Shown: positions 10,506 through 21,340, counted from the first letter of the stretch. The stretch is 64,000 nt of DNA from Tritrichomonas musculus (GCA_039105265.1 JAPFFF010000005.1:5379501-5443500); one strand, 5' to 3'. Translations and numbers: made by a program. Notes: generated from the letters alone by a model not told the origin.

Positions 10506-11222
10506 ATGTTTAAGAAATTAAAAGAAGAAATAAAAGAGCACAAAGAAAGGAGAGAACAAAAAAGAGAACAAAAAGATTTAGAACGTTTGGAAAAAGATGC
10601 TGCCAAACGTGGAGAGCAAGTAGTAATTTACCCACAAGGACAAGAACAATATAGCAATCAACAATATGAAAATCAGCAACAATATAATAATCAGCAATAT
10701 ACAAACCAACAGCAATATGGAAATCAGCAATATGCAAGTCAACAACAGTATGGATATTCTCAATACAATAATCAGCAACAACCAGTTGATCAACAAGTCG
10801 TATATGTCGAAGTTGATCCTCAATATATTTCTCCTGAACAAATATATCGCGAAGAGAAGAGGGAAGAAAGACAAGAACGCCATGAAGAACGTGAAATAGA
10901 ACGTGATATTCGTCGAGCAGAAAGAGATGGAGAAATTCCATATGGTGATACGTTTGTTCAGCAACAATATATTGATCCACAAGCTCAATATGCATATCAG
11001 CAACAGTATGTCGATCCACAAATGCAATATTGCAATGATCGAAGAGAAGAGCGTCGTGATCGTTATGATGAACATAGAGATCGTGACTATGATCATAGAG
11101 ATCATGAATACCATCATCATGAACACCATGATTGCTGCTGCAATTGCAGAGATCATCGTAATGAATATGAAGGGCGTAGGCATGAAAGAGAAGAAAGACG
11201 TGATGGATATTATAATTACTAG
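10506..11222 (+). CDS. Q/N/Y-rich prion-like low-complexity protein with His/Cys cluster
   Basis: No known family. The 238-aa product starts at 10506 (MFKKLKEEIKEHKER); upstream in-frame codons look like AT leader, and TCATTA precedes the ATG by about 15 nt. Layout: a charged helix (1-38), a Q/N/Y-rich tract of QQY-type repeats (about 45-98), an E/R-rich helix (EERQERHEEREIERD), a second QQY tract, an RDHRDHEY-type D/R/H block, a HHHEHHDCCCNC cluster that could bind metal, and a charged tail ending in YYNY. The alternation of Tyr/Gln-rich and Arg-rich blocks is typical of proteins that phase-separate or bind RNA. That role is an inference from composition only. Overlapping frames on both strands stay open because of the repetitive codons; this frame gives the most protein-like composition. 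Confidence 0.65.
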   Translation: MFKKLKEEIKEHKERREQKREQKDLERLEKDAAKRGEQVVIYPQGQEQYSNQQYENQQQYNNQQYTNQQQYGNQQYASQQQYGYSQYNNQQQPVDQQVVYVEVDPQYISPEQIYREEKREERQERHEEREIERDIRRAERDGEIPYGDTFVQQQYIDPQAQYAYQQQYVDPQMQYCNDRREERRDRYDEHRDRDYDHRDHEYHHHEHHDCCCNCRDHRNEYEGRRHEREERRDGYYNY

Positions 11223-12173
11223 AAATGTTTGATGTAGGAATTTAGATTTAGAAGATAAATTAATAAAATGTTTTTTAGAAATATAAATCAATTTCTTTTG
11301 TTCATTTTTTTATTGACTAAAATTTTTTTTTAATGGATACTCAATAATATAAAATTAAAGTATCTGTTCAAATAATAATTGGAAGGAAATGAGAATAGAG
11401 AATACTTCTAAACTTTCTTTTGGTTGTATGCTTTCATTTCAAAACACATCACTGCAATTTATCACAATTGATAGATTTTTTTACTTGAACTTTTACTAAA
11501 ATTTTCATTCAATTTTCAATCAACATTGCTGATTCAGCAATTCTCGAAATTTATCAAAGTGAGAGTAAAAAGAATATGAATATAAGCAATAGTATTTAAA
11601 TATTATTTATTTTATTATTAATAAAATGAGAATTTACATTCTTTTTATATATTTAAATGAAAATATCACAAATAATTATTGTGAAAAAAGATAATTGAAC
11701 TTCCATAATTAACACATAACAATCTAAACTTCATCAATGCATTTCATCTGTAGAGTATTGAGAGGAAACTTTGAATTCTTTGAATTCCGTTAATTCTGCT
11801 TTAAAGTAAGTATATTCCCTAGAAATTGCAGGATAATAGATGGCTGTAAAGTATGGAAACAATAAATCATGGATTTTCCTTCTTTTTTTGGGCACTAATT
11901 CAAGAAAATGTGGGCATTTCTTTGGAATAAAGCTTTATTTCACAGTGTTTTGTTTGCATTTACATGCATGGAGCCTTTTCAAAGTGGATCAAAATATCAA
12001 AACATCAAAGAAAAAGACAATTTAAATGTTCTTCAATCAAATTAAATAAACTAACTAGGGACTGGCCACAACGATTAAAAATTATAGAAAAAAATTGAAT
12101 GAAAATTTTAGTAAAAGTTCAAGTAAAAAAAAACATGACATTCATTTCATATCACATTTCATTTTTTAAAAAA
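11223..12173. other. intergenic spacer containing a 41-bp inverted repeat pair
   Basis: No convincing gene. A 61-codon open frame at 11840-12025 has no family resemblance and is not called. The spacer is bracketed by the inverted repeat at 11476-11516/12091-12131. The right end contains TCATTTCATATCACATTTCA just before the ATG at 12174, a cluster of Inr-like TCAYW strings. Confidence 0.45.
11476..12131. repeat. 41-bp inverted repeats bracketing a 656-bp segment (possible MITE-like unit)
   Basis: Positions 11476-11516 are the exact reverse complement of 12091-12131 over 41 bp, core TTACTTGAACTTTTACTAAA. Outside the arms there is no clear target-site duplication, so a transposon origin is only suggested. 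The right arm lies in the leader of the gene at 12174. Confidence 0.6.
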
Positions 12174-13496
12174 ATGGATAAACCTCAGGCTACACAGTTC
12201 GTATTGAACAGCGACAAGCTGAAATATCTTCCATTTGACAATTACGATAAAAACTTCACATTCATTGTGAACAACAAAGAATACAAAACGAGCCGTATTG
12301 TTGCAGATATATTATCACCAGTAATTCAAAAATACCACAAGACAGATGAGACCATTGACACATTTACCATTGATATCGAAGACACGAACAGCAACCACGA
12401 TTTTTCAGAAGTATTGTCATTACTGTCGTTCGAAAGCCGCGAAATTTCAGAAGAAGAATCCGACTTTTTCAGAAAAATCTTTTTCTTGCTTGGAAACGAT
12501 GAAGAATATGCCAAGCTGTACCCCAAATTTCAAGGCGAACTTACAGTGAGTAATGTCTTTAACGTGCTACAGGAGAGACAGCGCTGCCTTCGCCAGCGGC
12601 CCGAGTTACTCGCATCTATTTCTAGTGCAGAAATTGAATTCATATCTGGTCACTTCTTTGAAATCGATGAATCAGAATTGAAAAAGTTAGGAATTGACAT
12701 AATTGAAGAAGTTGTCAAAAACAGGAATCTTCACATCGATAATGAGGACTCGCTGCTGAAGTTCTTGATTGAGATTTACAAGGAGGACCAGTCTGCGTCG
12801 TTCCTGTTTGACTACGTCATCTTCGGAAACGTGAGCAGGGAAGGCCTCCTCGACTTCTATGAGGCATTTGACTTGAACGACATCGACAATGAAGTGTGGA
12901 AGATGATTTTTGATCGTTCTCTGAATTCAGTTTCCAAACCTGCAGATTCAAAATTTGACGGACGATACAGACGCATTGTAGTTCCTTTCTTGTATGAGAA
13001 GGGAAAGGAATTCAATGGGATTTTTAGACACCTCACAGAGAAAACAGGGGGGAACATCCACAACAACGGAACAATCGAAGTAACATCAAACAACTACTGC
13101 TCATCGTGGGAGCCATGGAATCTTCTGGACTTTGACATAGAGAATGGCTATTGCGCAAATGGAACTTGGGATGTTTGGATTTGTTTTGACTTCAAAGAGG
13201 CAAAAGTCAAAATTACGAATTACTCAATCAAATCAATAAATGGAGATCGTGGAAATAGCCATCACCTGAAGAGCTGGATCATTGAGGTTTCAGACGACGG
13301 GAAGAAGTGGACGACGATTGATGAACAGAAAGAAAGCCAAAAATTGAAAGGAGTTGATCTGACAGAAACATTTGACGTTCGTCCAAATGAGTTTTCACGT
13401 TACGTAAGATTTAAAAATACTGCCGAGCCTTGGGGAGGCAACAACTTATGGTTCAATAGTCTCGAGCTTCATGGCCACCTTAAAGATAATAAATAA
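12174..13496 (+). CDS. BTB/BACK-like protein with C-terminal F5/8 type C (discoidin-like) domain
   Basis: 440 aa, started at 12174 (MDKPQATQFV) because the 25 in-frame codons from 12099 translate an inverted-repeat arm and A-rich leader. Residues about 20-115 look like a divergent BTB/POZ fold (NFTFIVNNKEYKTSRIVADILSP, the pattern of an N-terminal strand followed by a helix that carries positions for dimerisation). A helical BACK-like middle spans about 130-260. The C-terminal ~150 residues match the F5/8 type C pattern: LLDFDIENGY, WDVWICFDFKEAKVKITNYSIKS, LKSWIIEVSDDGKKWTTIDEQ and SRYVRFKNTAEPWGGNNLWF followed by FNSLELHG. This family is abundant in trichomonads and is thought to be adaptor-like; the partner is unknown. 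The gene is visibly less AT-rich than its flanks. Confidence 0.7.
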   Translation: MDKPQATQFVLNSDKLKYLPFDNYDKNFTFIVNNKEYKTSRIVADILSPVIQKYHKTDETIDTFTIDIEDTNSNHDFSEVLSLLSFESREISEEESDFFRKIFFLLGNDEEYAKLYPKFQGELTVSNVFNVLQERQRCLRQRPELLASISSAEIEFISGHFFEIDESELKKLGIDIIEEVVKNRNLHIDNEDSLLKFLIEIYKEDQSASFLFDYVIFGNVSREGLLDFYEAFDLNDIDNEVWKMIFDRSLNSVSKPADSKFDGRYRRIVVPFLYEKGKEFNGIFRHLTEKTGGNIHNNGTIEVTSNNYCSSWEPWNLLDFDIENGYCANGTWDVWICFDFKEAKVKITNYSIKSINGDRGNSHHLKSWIIEVSDDGKKWTTIDEQKESQKLKGVDLTETFDVRPNEFSRYVRFKNTAEPWGGNNLWFNSLELHGHLKDNK

Positions 13497-15145
13497 AAAG
13501 CAAGAGATCAACCAACTTTTAAATCTTGAATCAAAATTTATATAAATTAATTATTCAAAAACTTAATTAAAAAGCATGGTACTCTATTACCATTCATCTA
13601 ATTTCATATTAAATAATAATTGAAATTAAATATTTATGTTTATTTCCTTGATTGAGTTACTATTTTTATTTAATTTAAATGATTAACTAGTTTTCCATCT
13701 GAAAAGCCTTTACTTTTCATTTTAATACAATACTCGAAATTTAAATATTTTTTAAAATTGGTCATACAAAGTTATGTTTATACATTTGTTCTTATATAAT
13801 GATATAATATCTTAAATATACTATTTTTATTATATTTTCACTTTTATTTAATTAGATAAATTAATTTGTTAATATAAATAATTTCAAAGACTTAATTGAA
13901 ATTTTTTATTTATGATATATTGCATAATTTAAGAATAATTCAAAAATATTAGGATTTTTTCAAATTTCATATTTTATATAAAAATATAAATACATAAATA
14001 ATTGATCTTAATGATTTTTAAAGCGAGTAATACTCAAATATTTTTTGAAAGATGAACTTTTTTAAAAGTTTTGCATATTTCAATTTTAGAAATCTTTTTA
14101 AACTAGTTCTCAGCGGTTGTACCCAAATTTGTGAGATCAAGGCCAAAATTTTTCTTATTTTTTTTTGAAAGAAAATAAAAAACGATAATACAATTTCATT
14201 CAATATTTCAAAGGTAAAATCTTCAAAAATTTATCAATCATTTAAGATGATTAAGAAATACAGTAAGTTGAATGTCTAGGACCGATTCAAATTGTCTTTG
14301 ACCAACTGAATATTTTGTATGAGGTTAATGAAATTTAAAATAAATTCTTTGAATTTTTTTTTTGTTTTTTTATATTATTTTCAATGAGCTAATTCAAAAT
14401 TTTCAGTTGATACAAAACTATTTGAATGGTCCAAGATATTTATACCTACAGAATGCGAAATAACTCTATTTAACAAGATTAAAACATAATACATGGATAC
14501 ATTATATCAATACAGAACAATTTTATAACAAGAAATTAAAAGATTTGGTATAATCGTTTATTCCTATTTTAAATATTTTGAATAGGAATAAGCGGTTGTA
14601 CCAAGTTGCAATTATTATATAAACAAAAATATATCATATTTTACAATTTTTTTATTAATATATTTAAAAATGGTAGAAAAAGAAATATTTGTTAACTTAA
14701 CAAAAAAAATTTCTCAATTTTTTCAATTGAAAATGATAACATTTCTATCCTTGGCACTTTTTCAATTGTAAATCATAGAAATTTATATTTTATATGATTT
14801 GTTATAAAACTACTTTTATAAAACTTATTTCTGTATACTTTATTCAGATATTTTTGAGTAATTATGTTTATAAAGGTAATATATAAATTTTATTTCCTTC
14901 TATTCAATTATTGAATAAATTCAATTTTTAAAACAATCAGTTTGTGTTATTCACAATTTTTCGTTTTAATGATAAATGAATAAATGTTCCTATTTTTATT
15001 AGAATTCTGAAAATATTATTAAACAATACATTATTATGTAAACTATAAAAAAAAAATTGAAATAACGATAAATTTTTTTAATGAATAATAGAAAAAATTG
15101 AATCAAATGTTGTGAACTTTTGTTTTAAAAAAAAAACAAGATTTT
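13497..15145. other. AT-rich intergenic region
   Basis: No gene supported. A minus-strand 61-codon frame (14018-14203) has noise composition. A hairpin at 14545-14604 and a second copy of its AGCGGTTGTACC motif near 14112 are the only structure seen. The right end is the leader of the second cyclase. Confidence 0.5.
14545..14604 (+). repeat. 24-bp stem hairpin with three G-U pairs on the plus-strand RNA
   Basis: Arms 14545-14568 and 14581-14604 pair over 24 positions around a 12-nt loop. The three mismatches are all T opposite G on the plus strand, so a plus-strand RNA would keep a continuous stem with G-U wobbles, whereas the minus-strand RNA would not (C-A). The motif AGCGGTTGTACC in the right arm recurs near 14112. 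It might be a structured transcript or a decayed palindrome. Confidence 0.45.
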
Positions 15146-18100
15146 ATGACTGATTCGAGTTCTAATCAACGTTCATACTCAAGTTCTTATGCAAACGGTT
15201 CAAATGACAAATATGATGGACTCTTGAAGGTTTCGCTCAGAAAAAAAACATTAAATTTATTAGTAAATCTTTTTTCATATGTATATAGCGTAGCCCCAAC
15301 GTTTGTTATTGTCCATAATATTATATCAGTTTTTCGTATTTTTCAATTAATTGGACCAAGCTTTTTTGCCTCTTACGACATTTTATGGATAAAAGGATCA
15401 AAAGATTTGAAGATGATGAATATAATTTCAGTTCTTTTTCAAATAATACCTGTTACATACAACGACGAGTCTTTTGAAATTTTTTTAATTACATATATTG
15501 TTTTTCAAGCGTTAGTTATTATTTTTATTTTTTCGGCTGGCTATTATTATGAGAAGAATGCAAATCTACCATCATCAGTTAGTGCTTGCATCGCTTTTTA
15601 TTTCGCATCTTTTGCTCATATTTTACATCCTATCGCAATTAACATTTCATGTACAGCAATTTTTAATATGGTAGTTGGGAAAAGAGATGTTACTGCAGCA
15701 TCAATCTGTATAATCGTATTATCATTACTTATATCTTTTTTCATAATTTTTATTACAATGCGTATTTCTTCTAGAACTTTAACATTTCGCCCAAATTCTT
15801 TTTTAACTGTTTCGATGCTTACATGGAACTTTCAATATAATGAGGTTGCAATTTTATCTTTTTTTTCCAGCGTTGGATCTTCTTTTGAAAACAAACATCG
15901 ATGGATTTGCATAGCAATGATGGGAATAACAGGGGCTATTTATGGATTATCTTCATATGTACCTTTTTTCGAAGGAGGATTTGTTCAAAGGATAGTAGAA
16001 AATTGCATACTTTCTACAAATTTAACTTGCTTTGTAAACTGTGTAGTAATGATCATTTTTGTTGTTCTTGAAAAGCCAGCCAAAAATTATCTTATTTTTA
16101 TATTTATTTTTTTATGGCTTATATTACTTCTTATATCAAAATTAATTACATCTCGCTATACCTTAAAAGCCCTACGAACATTAGACGAAATTAACGATGG
16201 CCGAGAAACATTTGAAAATAAAATAAAAAATCCAAATAAATGTCTCAACTACTTAAAAATAGGCTTCGAAAATGCTCATCCTCTTTGCTTATCGTGGTCA
16301 TTTTGTAAAAGCGCCGTTGACAATTGGCCCAAAAATCAGAATATCTGGTTTGCATTTGCCAAATTTGCCGCGATATACCCCGAAGAGACCCAAAAGCTAG
16401 AGTGGATTTTTATGACAGTTAGATCGTCCAAACTCCGCGGCTCTACCATCCAGACTATTAAAGAACAAAGCTTAACAATTACTCGTCAAAGGGAAACCGC
16501 CCTCAGCAGTGAATTAAAGTCGAAAATCACGAAAATTTCAAAAGAAGTCAACAGCACAAAGCACAAACTTAGGCACGTTTGGGATTCTGTCCTTCAAGGG
16601 AACATCAGCGAAGTAGAAGATGCCACGAAAAGAGTTGCAGTTGCAATTCGTTATAATTCAATTGATTTTAATCGTCTTCTCAGACAATTTCCTAACAACC
16701 GCTTCGTCACCCGCCCCTACGCGAGGTTCCTCAGCGAAATCGTCGGCGATATCGTCAAGGCTTCCGAGATATCAGACAAAACTTCCCTTCTTCTGCGCGG
16801 AATCAGTGTAAACGCGGATCAAACGCACGTATACGGGACAACCGCCTTTCCGAACCTTCCGCAACGTCTCTCTAACCGCCCATTGACCAGTGAGTCCAAC
16901 ATGAACTCGACGTCGGTTACGGAAGTTGAAGTTGAAGATGTAACCGCCAATATAACCGATAACGTCATGCTTTTGAAAGACATAATTGGTCGTGTCAAAA
17001 TTCCCGCCATTCGGAACAGTTTTATTCTCATGTCAGTTGTTTTATTTGCCATATTTATCATTCCGTTCGTCATCATGTTGGTTGTTGTCAGCAACTTCAC
17101 AAAATTCTTAAGACAACCGCTCGACCACATGGAAAATTTGGCCTTAATTGACACTTTCGCAACAAATCTTGTCGCTTTCACACATCGTTGGATTTACAAG
17201 TGTTTGAAAGTCTTTGATGAAATCAGTTACAATGGACGAGAACCTCCGGTTTCACTTGGCGGTTTTAATCTAACATCCGGCCAATTACACCATTCAATTT
17301 CACAGCTCTCAGAAAAGATTCAAACGATCAATGAGTTCAGAAATTTTCAGGCACATGATTCAATTGTCCAACGTGCACAATACAACTTGTTCTCTAATTC
17401 AATCAACTACACATTCTACTTCACAGAGGTCAATTTGACATACCAGATGATTAGCGCACAAAGCGCCCTTGTTGACTTTGTGATGCAGATCTCATCGATT
17501 GTTGGCTACGACAGCGCAATCGTGCCTGAAATCATAAGGACATCATGTCCGTTGAATTTGTATGAGAACCTTCAAAATGTGAGACAAAAAATAACGGACT
17601 CTTTCTCAATTATTGTTGAATACATCACATCACAACAAAGTTATTATAAAAAAGTGACACTTTGGTGTAATGTTGGCGTTGTCATTTTCATTGCTATCGT
17701 CTATTTGGTCACTCTCATCATCATCAATAAATGGATCGTTCAAAACAAGGAAGTCGTCTACATGTGCCTCACATCACTTCCAAAAAGCACAATTTCTCAA
17801 CTGGCAGAAAACCTTCGAATAATGCAGAAGGACAATAATTCACATGACGGACAATCGAACGATAACACAGAGCTGAGCAAACAAGAGGACAACATCCTGA
17901 AAATATTTAATACAGGTGGAAGTGCTGGCACGAAACTTGGCGACTTTTTCTTCCTAGGCTTCATCACGATCATTGTGTTTGTTCTTGAGATGCTGTGTGT
18001 GATTTTCCTTTGTCAATTGATCAATGACGAGATTGAGATAATTCTTCAAAATGCACCGCAAATCATCTTCGTACTTGAGCAATACACGACATTGATGAAC

Positions 18101-19840
18101 ACTGTTCACACACTCGACATGTTTGTAGTGCAAGACTCAAAAGTTCCAATTCCTATCTTCACGCGAAAAAGGCTTCTTGAGCAACTTGATGATTTGCTAA
18201 ATCTTTCTGTTTATTATTATACGAATGTTCGCTATGGAACTGACAAGCTGCAGCCATACGAAGGGTACCAAGATGGAATTGATTACTCAGTCGAAGTGAG
18301 TCTTTGTGATGAAGAAGAAGACAACAACTTGGACTTGAGCATGACGTCGACAAGTTTCCGAGACAATGTTGAATGCACGAATGGCGACCTTGTATACACA
18401 GCGTTGCTATCGTTTATTCAATTTTCAACAGTTAATCGAACAGGAAAAATTGAAAACGGTATAATTGATCCAACGAACAAAATATTCAGCGATATTTGGT
18501 TCTTAACAGTTTGTCGGATTTATGATGAGTTCATTTATCCAATGCATTTCAACATCAAGAAATCAATCATCTCGAGCATGGTCACAGAGAAGAACAAGAT
18601 GTACGCAATCATCATTGTACTGATGGTTTTTGGCGTTTTGTTCCAGTTGATTTCATATCTGAGAATTTGGAAGATCAACAATCACATCAAGTTTGTATTG
18701 AGTCTTTTGCTGCATTGCAATGCAGACCAGATCATTTCATCACCGAAAATAATGAACGTTTTGAGTGGAGAGTTTTCGACAGTCAAGAGCAACACTGCAG
18801 TGAGAACGTCATCATTCTTTAACACAGTTCTAAACAGCCTTCCAGAAGTGATAATTGTTGTCAATCAAGACAACAACATTGAAAGCGTTAACAAGCAATG
18901 TTGCACACTTTTCAGTTGTGAAGCAAAAGATTTGATAGGAAAACCGATAACGGATATCCTTTCAAAATTTGGAGGTGATGCATTCAAACTTCTTCAAGGG
19001 CAATCAAACAGCGTCAATCTTACATTCAAGAAGTCTACAACAAATGAATCTAACGCAAACAAAACAAACGCGAATGAAAAGTCACATGAAGTTGCGAATT
19101 TTGTTGGTTTTTCATTGATTTCGAATCAAAAATTGTCAGTCATTCTACGTGATAACACGACAGCCGTCCGCTACAACAATCTGATTCAAGAAGAGAAAAA
19201 GAAGAGTGATGAAATGCTTGCATCAATCCTGCCACAAAGTTTGGTTCCTCGCGTGCAGGCCGGCGAGAAAGACATCAGCTTCTCGATTCAAAGTGCGACG
19301 ATTGTCTTCATGGATATCGTATCGTTCACGCCTTGGTGCGGCAGTTTGCCAGCAGATAAAGTCATGTCGACATTGAATCTTCTATTCAAAAAGTTTGATA
19401 GTAACTGTAACCGTTATGGAACGATGACGAAAATCAAGTGTATCGGAGACTGTTACATGGCATCAGGAGGAGTCTTTTCAGAAGTTAATCAGCCAGCAGA
19501 ACATGCTAAAGATGTCGTCAATTTCGGTCTCGATTCGTTACAGTCCATTGTTCAATTGAATAAAGAACTGAATGAGAAACTAGAGATACGAGTTGGAGTG
19601 AACACAGGAGGACCGATTGTTGCAGGTGTCATTGGTGTCGGCAAGCCTACATTTGAGATCCTTGGTCCAGCGATCAACATGGCGCAGCAGATGGAACATC
19701 ACGGAGTTCCGATGCAAGTCCACATCACTCGCTCAGTCTATGAACTTGTGTATGGCAATATGTTTCTTATTAAAGAACGAGGACTTACAGAAGTGAAGGG
19801 TGGGTCTGTTGTTACCTACCTCGTTTCAGGTAGAAAATAG
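15146..19840 (+). CDS. multi-pass membrane adenylate cyclase-like protein with PAS domain, altered catalytic residues
   Basis: Same architecture as the 5190-9935 gene: 1564 aa, an N-terminal block of about eight membrane helices (roughly 35-335), further membrane segments near 630-660, 840-865, 935-965 and 1150-1175 with large loops between, a PAS-like domain near 1224-1345, a charged linker (EEKKKSDEML), and a class III cyclase domain about 1375-1560. The metal-binding Asps (D1390 in FMDIV, D1435 in IGDCYM) and the adenine-side Lys (K1431) are present. The usual Asp of the purine pocket is E1504 (TFEILG), and the Arg four residues after the conserved Asn (N1511) is replaced by Gln (Q1515 in NMAQQME). 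Loss of this Arg normally cuts activity strongly in homodimers, so the protein may need a partner cyclase that supplies it, or may be a regulator. No Inr is obvious before the ATG. Its 3' end is duplicated at 35513-35756. Confidence 0.88.
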   Translation: MTDSSSNQRSYSSSYANGSNDKYDGLLKVSLRKKTLNLLVNLFSYVYSVAPTFVIVHNIISVFRIFQLIGPSFFASYDILWIKGSKDLKMMNIISVLFQIIPVTYNDESFEIFLITYIVFQALVIIFIFSAGYYYEKNANLPSSVSACIAFYFASFAHILHPIAINISCTAIFNMVVGKRDVTAASICIIVLSLLISFFIIFITMRISSRTLTFRPNSFLTVSMLTWNFQYNEVAILSFFSSVGSSFENKHRWICIAMMGITGAIYGLSSYVPFFEGGFVQRIVENCILSTNLTCFVNCVVMIIFVVLEKPAKNYLIFIFIFLWLILLLISKLITSRYTLKALRTLDEINDGRETFENKIKNPNKCLNYLKIGFENAHPLCLSWSFCKSAVDNWPKNQNIWFAFAKFAAIYPEETQKLEWIFMTVRSSKLRGSTIQTIKEQSLTITRQRETALSSELKSKITKISKEVNSTKHKLRHVWDSVLQGNISEVEDATKRVAVAIRYNSIDFNRLLRQFPNNRFVTRPYARFLSEIVGDIVKASEISDKTSLLLRGISVNADQTHVYGTTAFPNLPQRLSNRPLTSESNMNSTSVTEVEVEDVTANITDNVMLLKDIIGRVKIPAIRNSFILMSVVLFAIFIIPFVIMLVVVSNFTKFLRQPLDHMENLALIDTFATNLVAFTHRWIYKCLKVFDEISYNGREPPVSLGGFNLTSGQLHHSISQLSEKIQTINEFRNFQAHDSIVQRAQYNLFSNSINYTFYFTEVNLTYQMISAQSALVDFVMQISSIVGYDSAIVPEIIRTSCPLNLYENLQNVRQKITDSFSIIVEYITSQQSYYKKVTLWCNVGVVIFIAIVYLVTLIIINKWIVQNKEVVYMCLTSLPKSTISQLAENLRIMQKDNNSHDGQSNDNTELSKQEDNILKIFNTGGSAGTKLGDFFFLGFITIIVFVLEMLCVIFLCQLINDEIEIILQNAPQIIFVLEQYTTLMNTVHTLDMFVVQDSKVPIPIFTRKRLLEQLDDLLNLSVYYYTNVRYGTDKLQPYEGYQDGIDYSVEVSLCDEEEDNNLDLSMTSTSFRDNVECTNGDLVYTALLSFIQFSTVNRTGKIENGIIDPTNKIFSDIWFLTVCRIYDEFIYPMHFNIKKSIISSMVTEKNKMYAIIIVLMVFGVLFQLISYLRIWKINNHIKFVLSLLLHCNADQIISSPKIMNVLSGEFSTVKSNTAVRTSSFFNTVLNSLPEVIIVVNQDNNIESVNKQCCTLFSCEAKDLIGKPITDILSKFGGDAFKLLQGQSNSVNLTFKKSTTNESNANKTNANEKSHEVANFVGFSLISNQKLSVILRDNTTAVRYNNLIQEEKKKSDEMLASILPQSLVPRVQAGEKDISFSIQSATIVFMDIVSFTPWCGSLPADKVMSTLNLLFKKFDSNCNRYGTMTKIKCIGDCYMASGGVFSEVNQPAEHAKDVVNFGLDSLQSIVQLNKELNEKLEIRVGVNTGGPIVAGVIGVGKPTFEILGPAINMAQQMEHHGVPMQVHITRSVYELVYGNMFLIKERGLTEVKGGSVVTYLVSGRK

Positions 19841-20081
19841 ATTTTATTATTTATTATGTTAAATAATTATATTATTTATTATATATATTTATGTTTATTC
19901 ATTTTAATTAAATCATTTTACATAAATGCATATAAAACATCAAAAAGTTGATAAAATGAAATCATTCATTTGAAATTGATTTGTTAATTTTAATTCACTT
20001 TATGGAAATAAATATTTGGTTAACAATTCATTTTATTATTTAATTAAATTGTTCAATCATTCTATATTCAATTTAGTTTTA

Positions 20082-20939
20082 TTATTGGTCTAACAAGTCT
20101 TGTCCAAAACCTTCATAAAATATGTTCGAAATATCTTTCGCTTTCGGATATTTAGGCGGAGGAACATATTCTTGCTCAATTTCAAACTCTGAAAAACAAA
20201 TTGCTTCAAATGAAATATTATATAAAAAATCTTTCTTTCCATATGATTCATATAGATATTCAATATAAGATTCTTCATATGTTTGCATGCATGATATCAT
20301 TTCTTTTATTTCATTCGATAAATGTTTGTCTTCTTTGATTCGTTTTTCAATTTCTTCGTTGATGAGTTTCCTGTTGAAATTAAATTCTTTCACTAATATC
20401 AAACATAATAATATCTTCGATTCTTCAAATTTCGGTGATGATTTGATTAATAATTCAATCGATTTGTTGATGTCTCCTTTGATCGTTTCTTCATAAATAT
20501 AAATGTGAGACAAGTTGTACATCGATAAATAATCATTTTGCTGTCGAATCGCTTCTTCAAAATATTCAATCGAATTCCCTAATCTTTTATCAATTTCTTC
20601 TCCATATCCATGCTTGTATATAATTCCAAGATTATTTTTCGCATAATGAATGTTGAATGAAGATGCTTCTTTGTAATAACGAATCGCATCTCTGATATTC
20701 CTCTTCACATATTTCCCTTCATGAAGCAAAAATCCATGAGCAAAATTTGCCAATCTGCATTCATTTATTGAAGCAAGCATCATGTAATAAACTCCTTTTT
20801 TAATATTTTTTTTATAACCAATACTATTGCAATAAATGAAACCTAAAAAAAGTTGTGACTTTCGATGATTTTGATGTGCCGAGAGTTGAAAATAATGAAT
20901 TGCTTTGCTTATATCACGTGTGACATATTTTCCTTCATA
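20082..20939 (-). pseudogene. 3' portion of kinase/Sel1 copy A, separated from its 5' part by a transposon
   Basis: This minus-strand segment is open from 20939 to the stop at 20082 and encodes the end of the family: the rest of the interrupted Sel1 unit (EGKYVTRDISKAIHYFQLSA), divergent Sel1-like units (GYKKNIKKGVYYMMLASINE, HGFLLHEGKYVKRNIRDAI, GYGEEIDKRLGNSIEYFEEA, KGDINKSIELL) and the conserved tail ending FYEGFGQDLLDQ. The intact paralogue at 37471-42759 has the same order. The frame joins that of 22669-26585 if the element at 20940-22668 and one TA are left out, so the gene was intact before insertion. The first internal Met (20783) is unlikely to be a real start. Without its own promoter this part is probably not translated. 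Confidence 0.8.
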
Positions 20940-21340
20940 CAGATACTAATTTAATATCGTAACGTAATTTTTTATCGTAACGTTATTTTTTTTATTAGAA
21001 AAATTTTAAAATATAAAAATCTAATTTTCTAAATATGTATTGAAGATAATTTATTATATATTATATCAATATATTTGTTACGTAATAAGTAATATATCAT
21101 ATCATAATAAATATGAAATTCTTCCATATTGAGTGAGTTTTTCATTAAATTAATCAAAAAAATAAAAATGAATTATTTCATGATACATCGAATTACCTTT
21201 CAATTTAAACAAATACATAGCATCTATATGCAATAGCAATTAATATTTCTTCATAGTGATTAATTGTAAAACTATTCGATTGTGATAAAATAGAACAAAA
21301 CAAAATTAAACGACATTTTAAAATTATATTAAAAAATAAA
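20940..21340 (+). repeat. left terminal inverted repeat (401 bp)
   Basis: Left arm of the TA-flanked element; it matches the reverse complement of 22268-22668 at all but one position by visual alignment (a T/A difference in the TTATTATA stretch). Confidence 0.88.

Noticed and set aside
11840-12025. 61-aa gene MAVKYGNNKSW
   Set aside because: No family, no Inr, and it lies inside the segment bracketed by inverted repeats.
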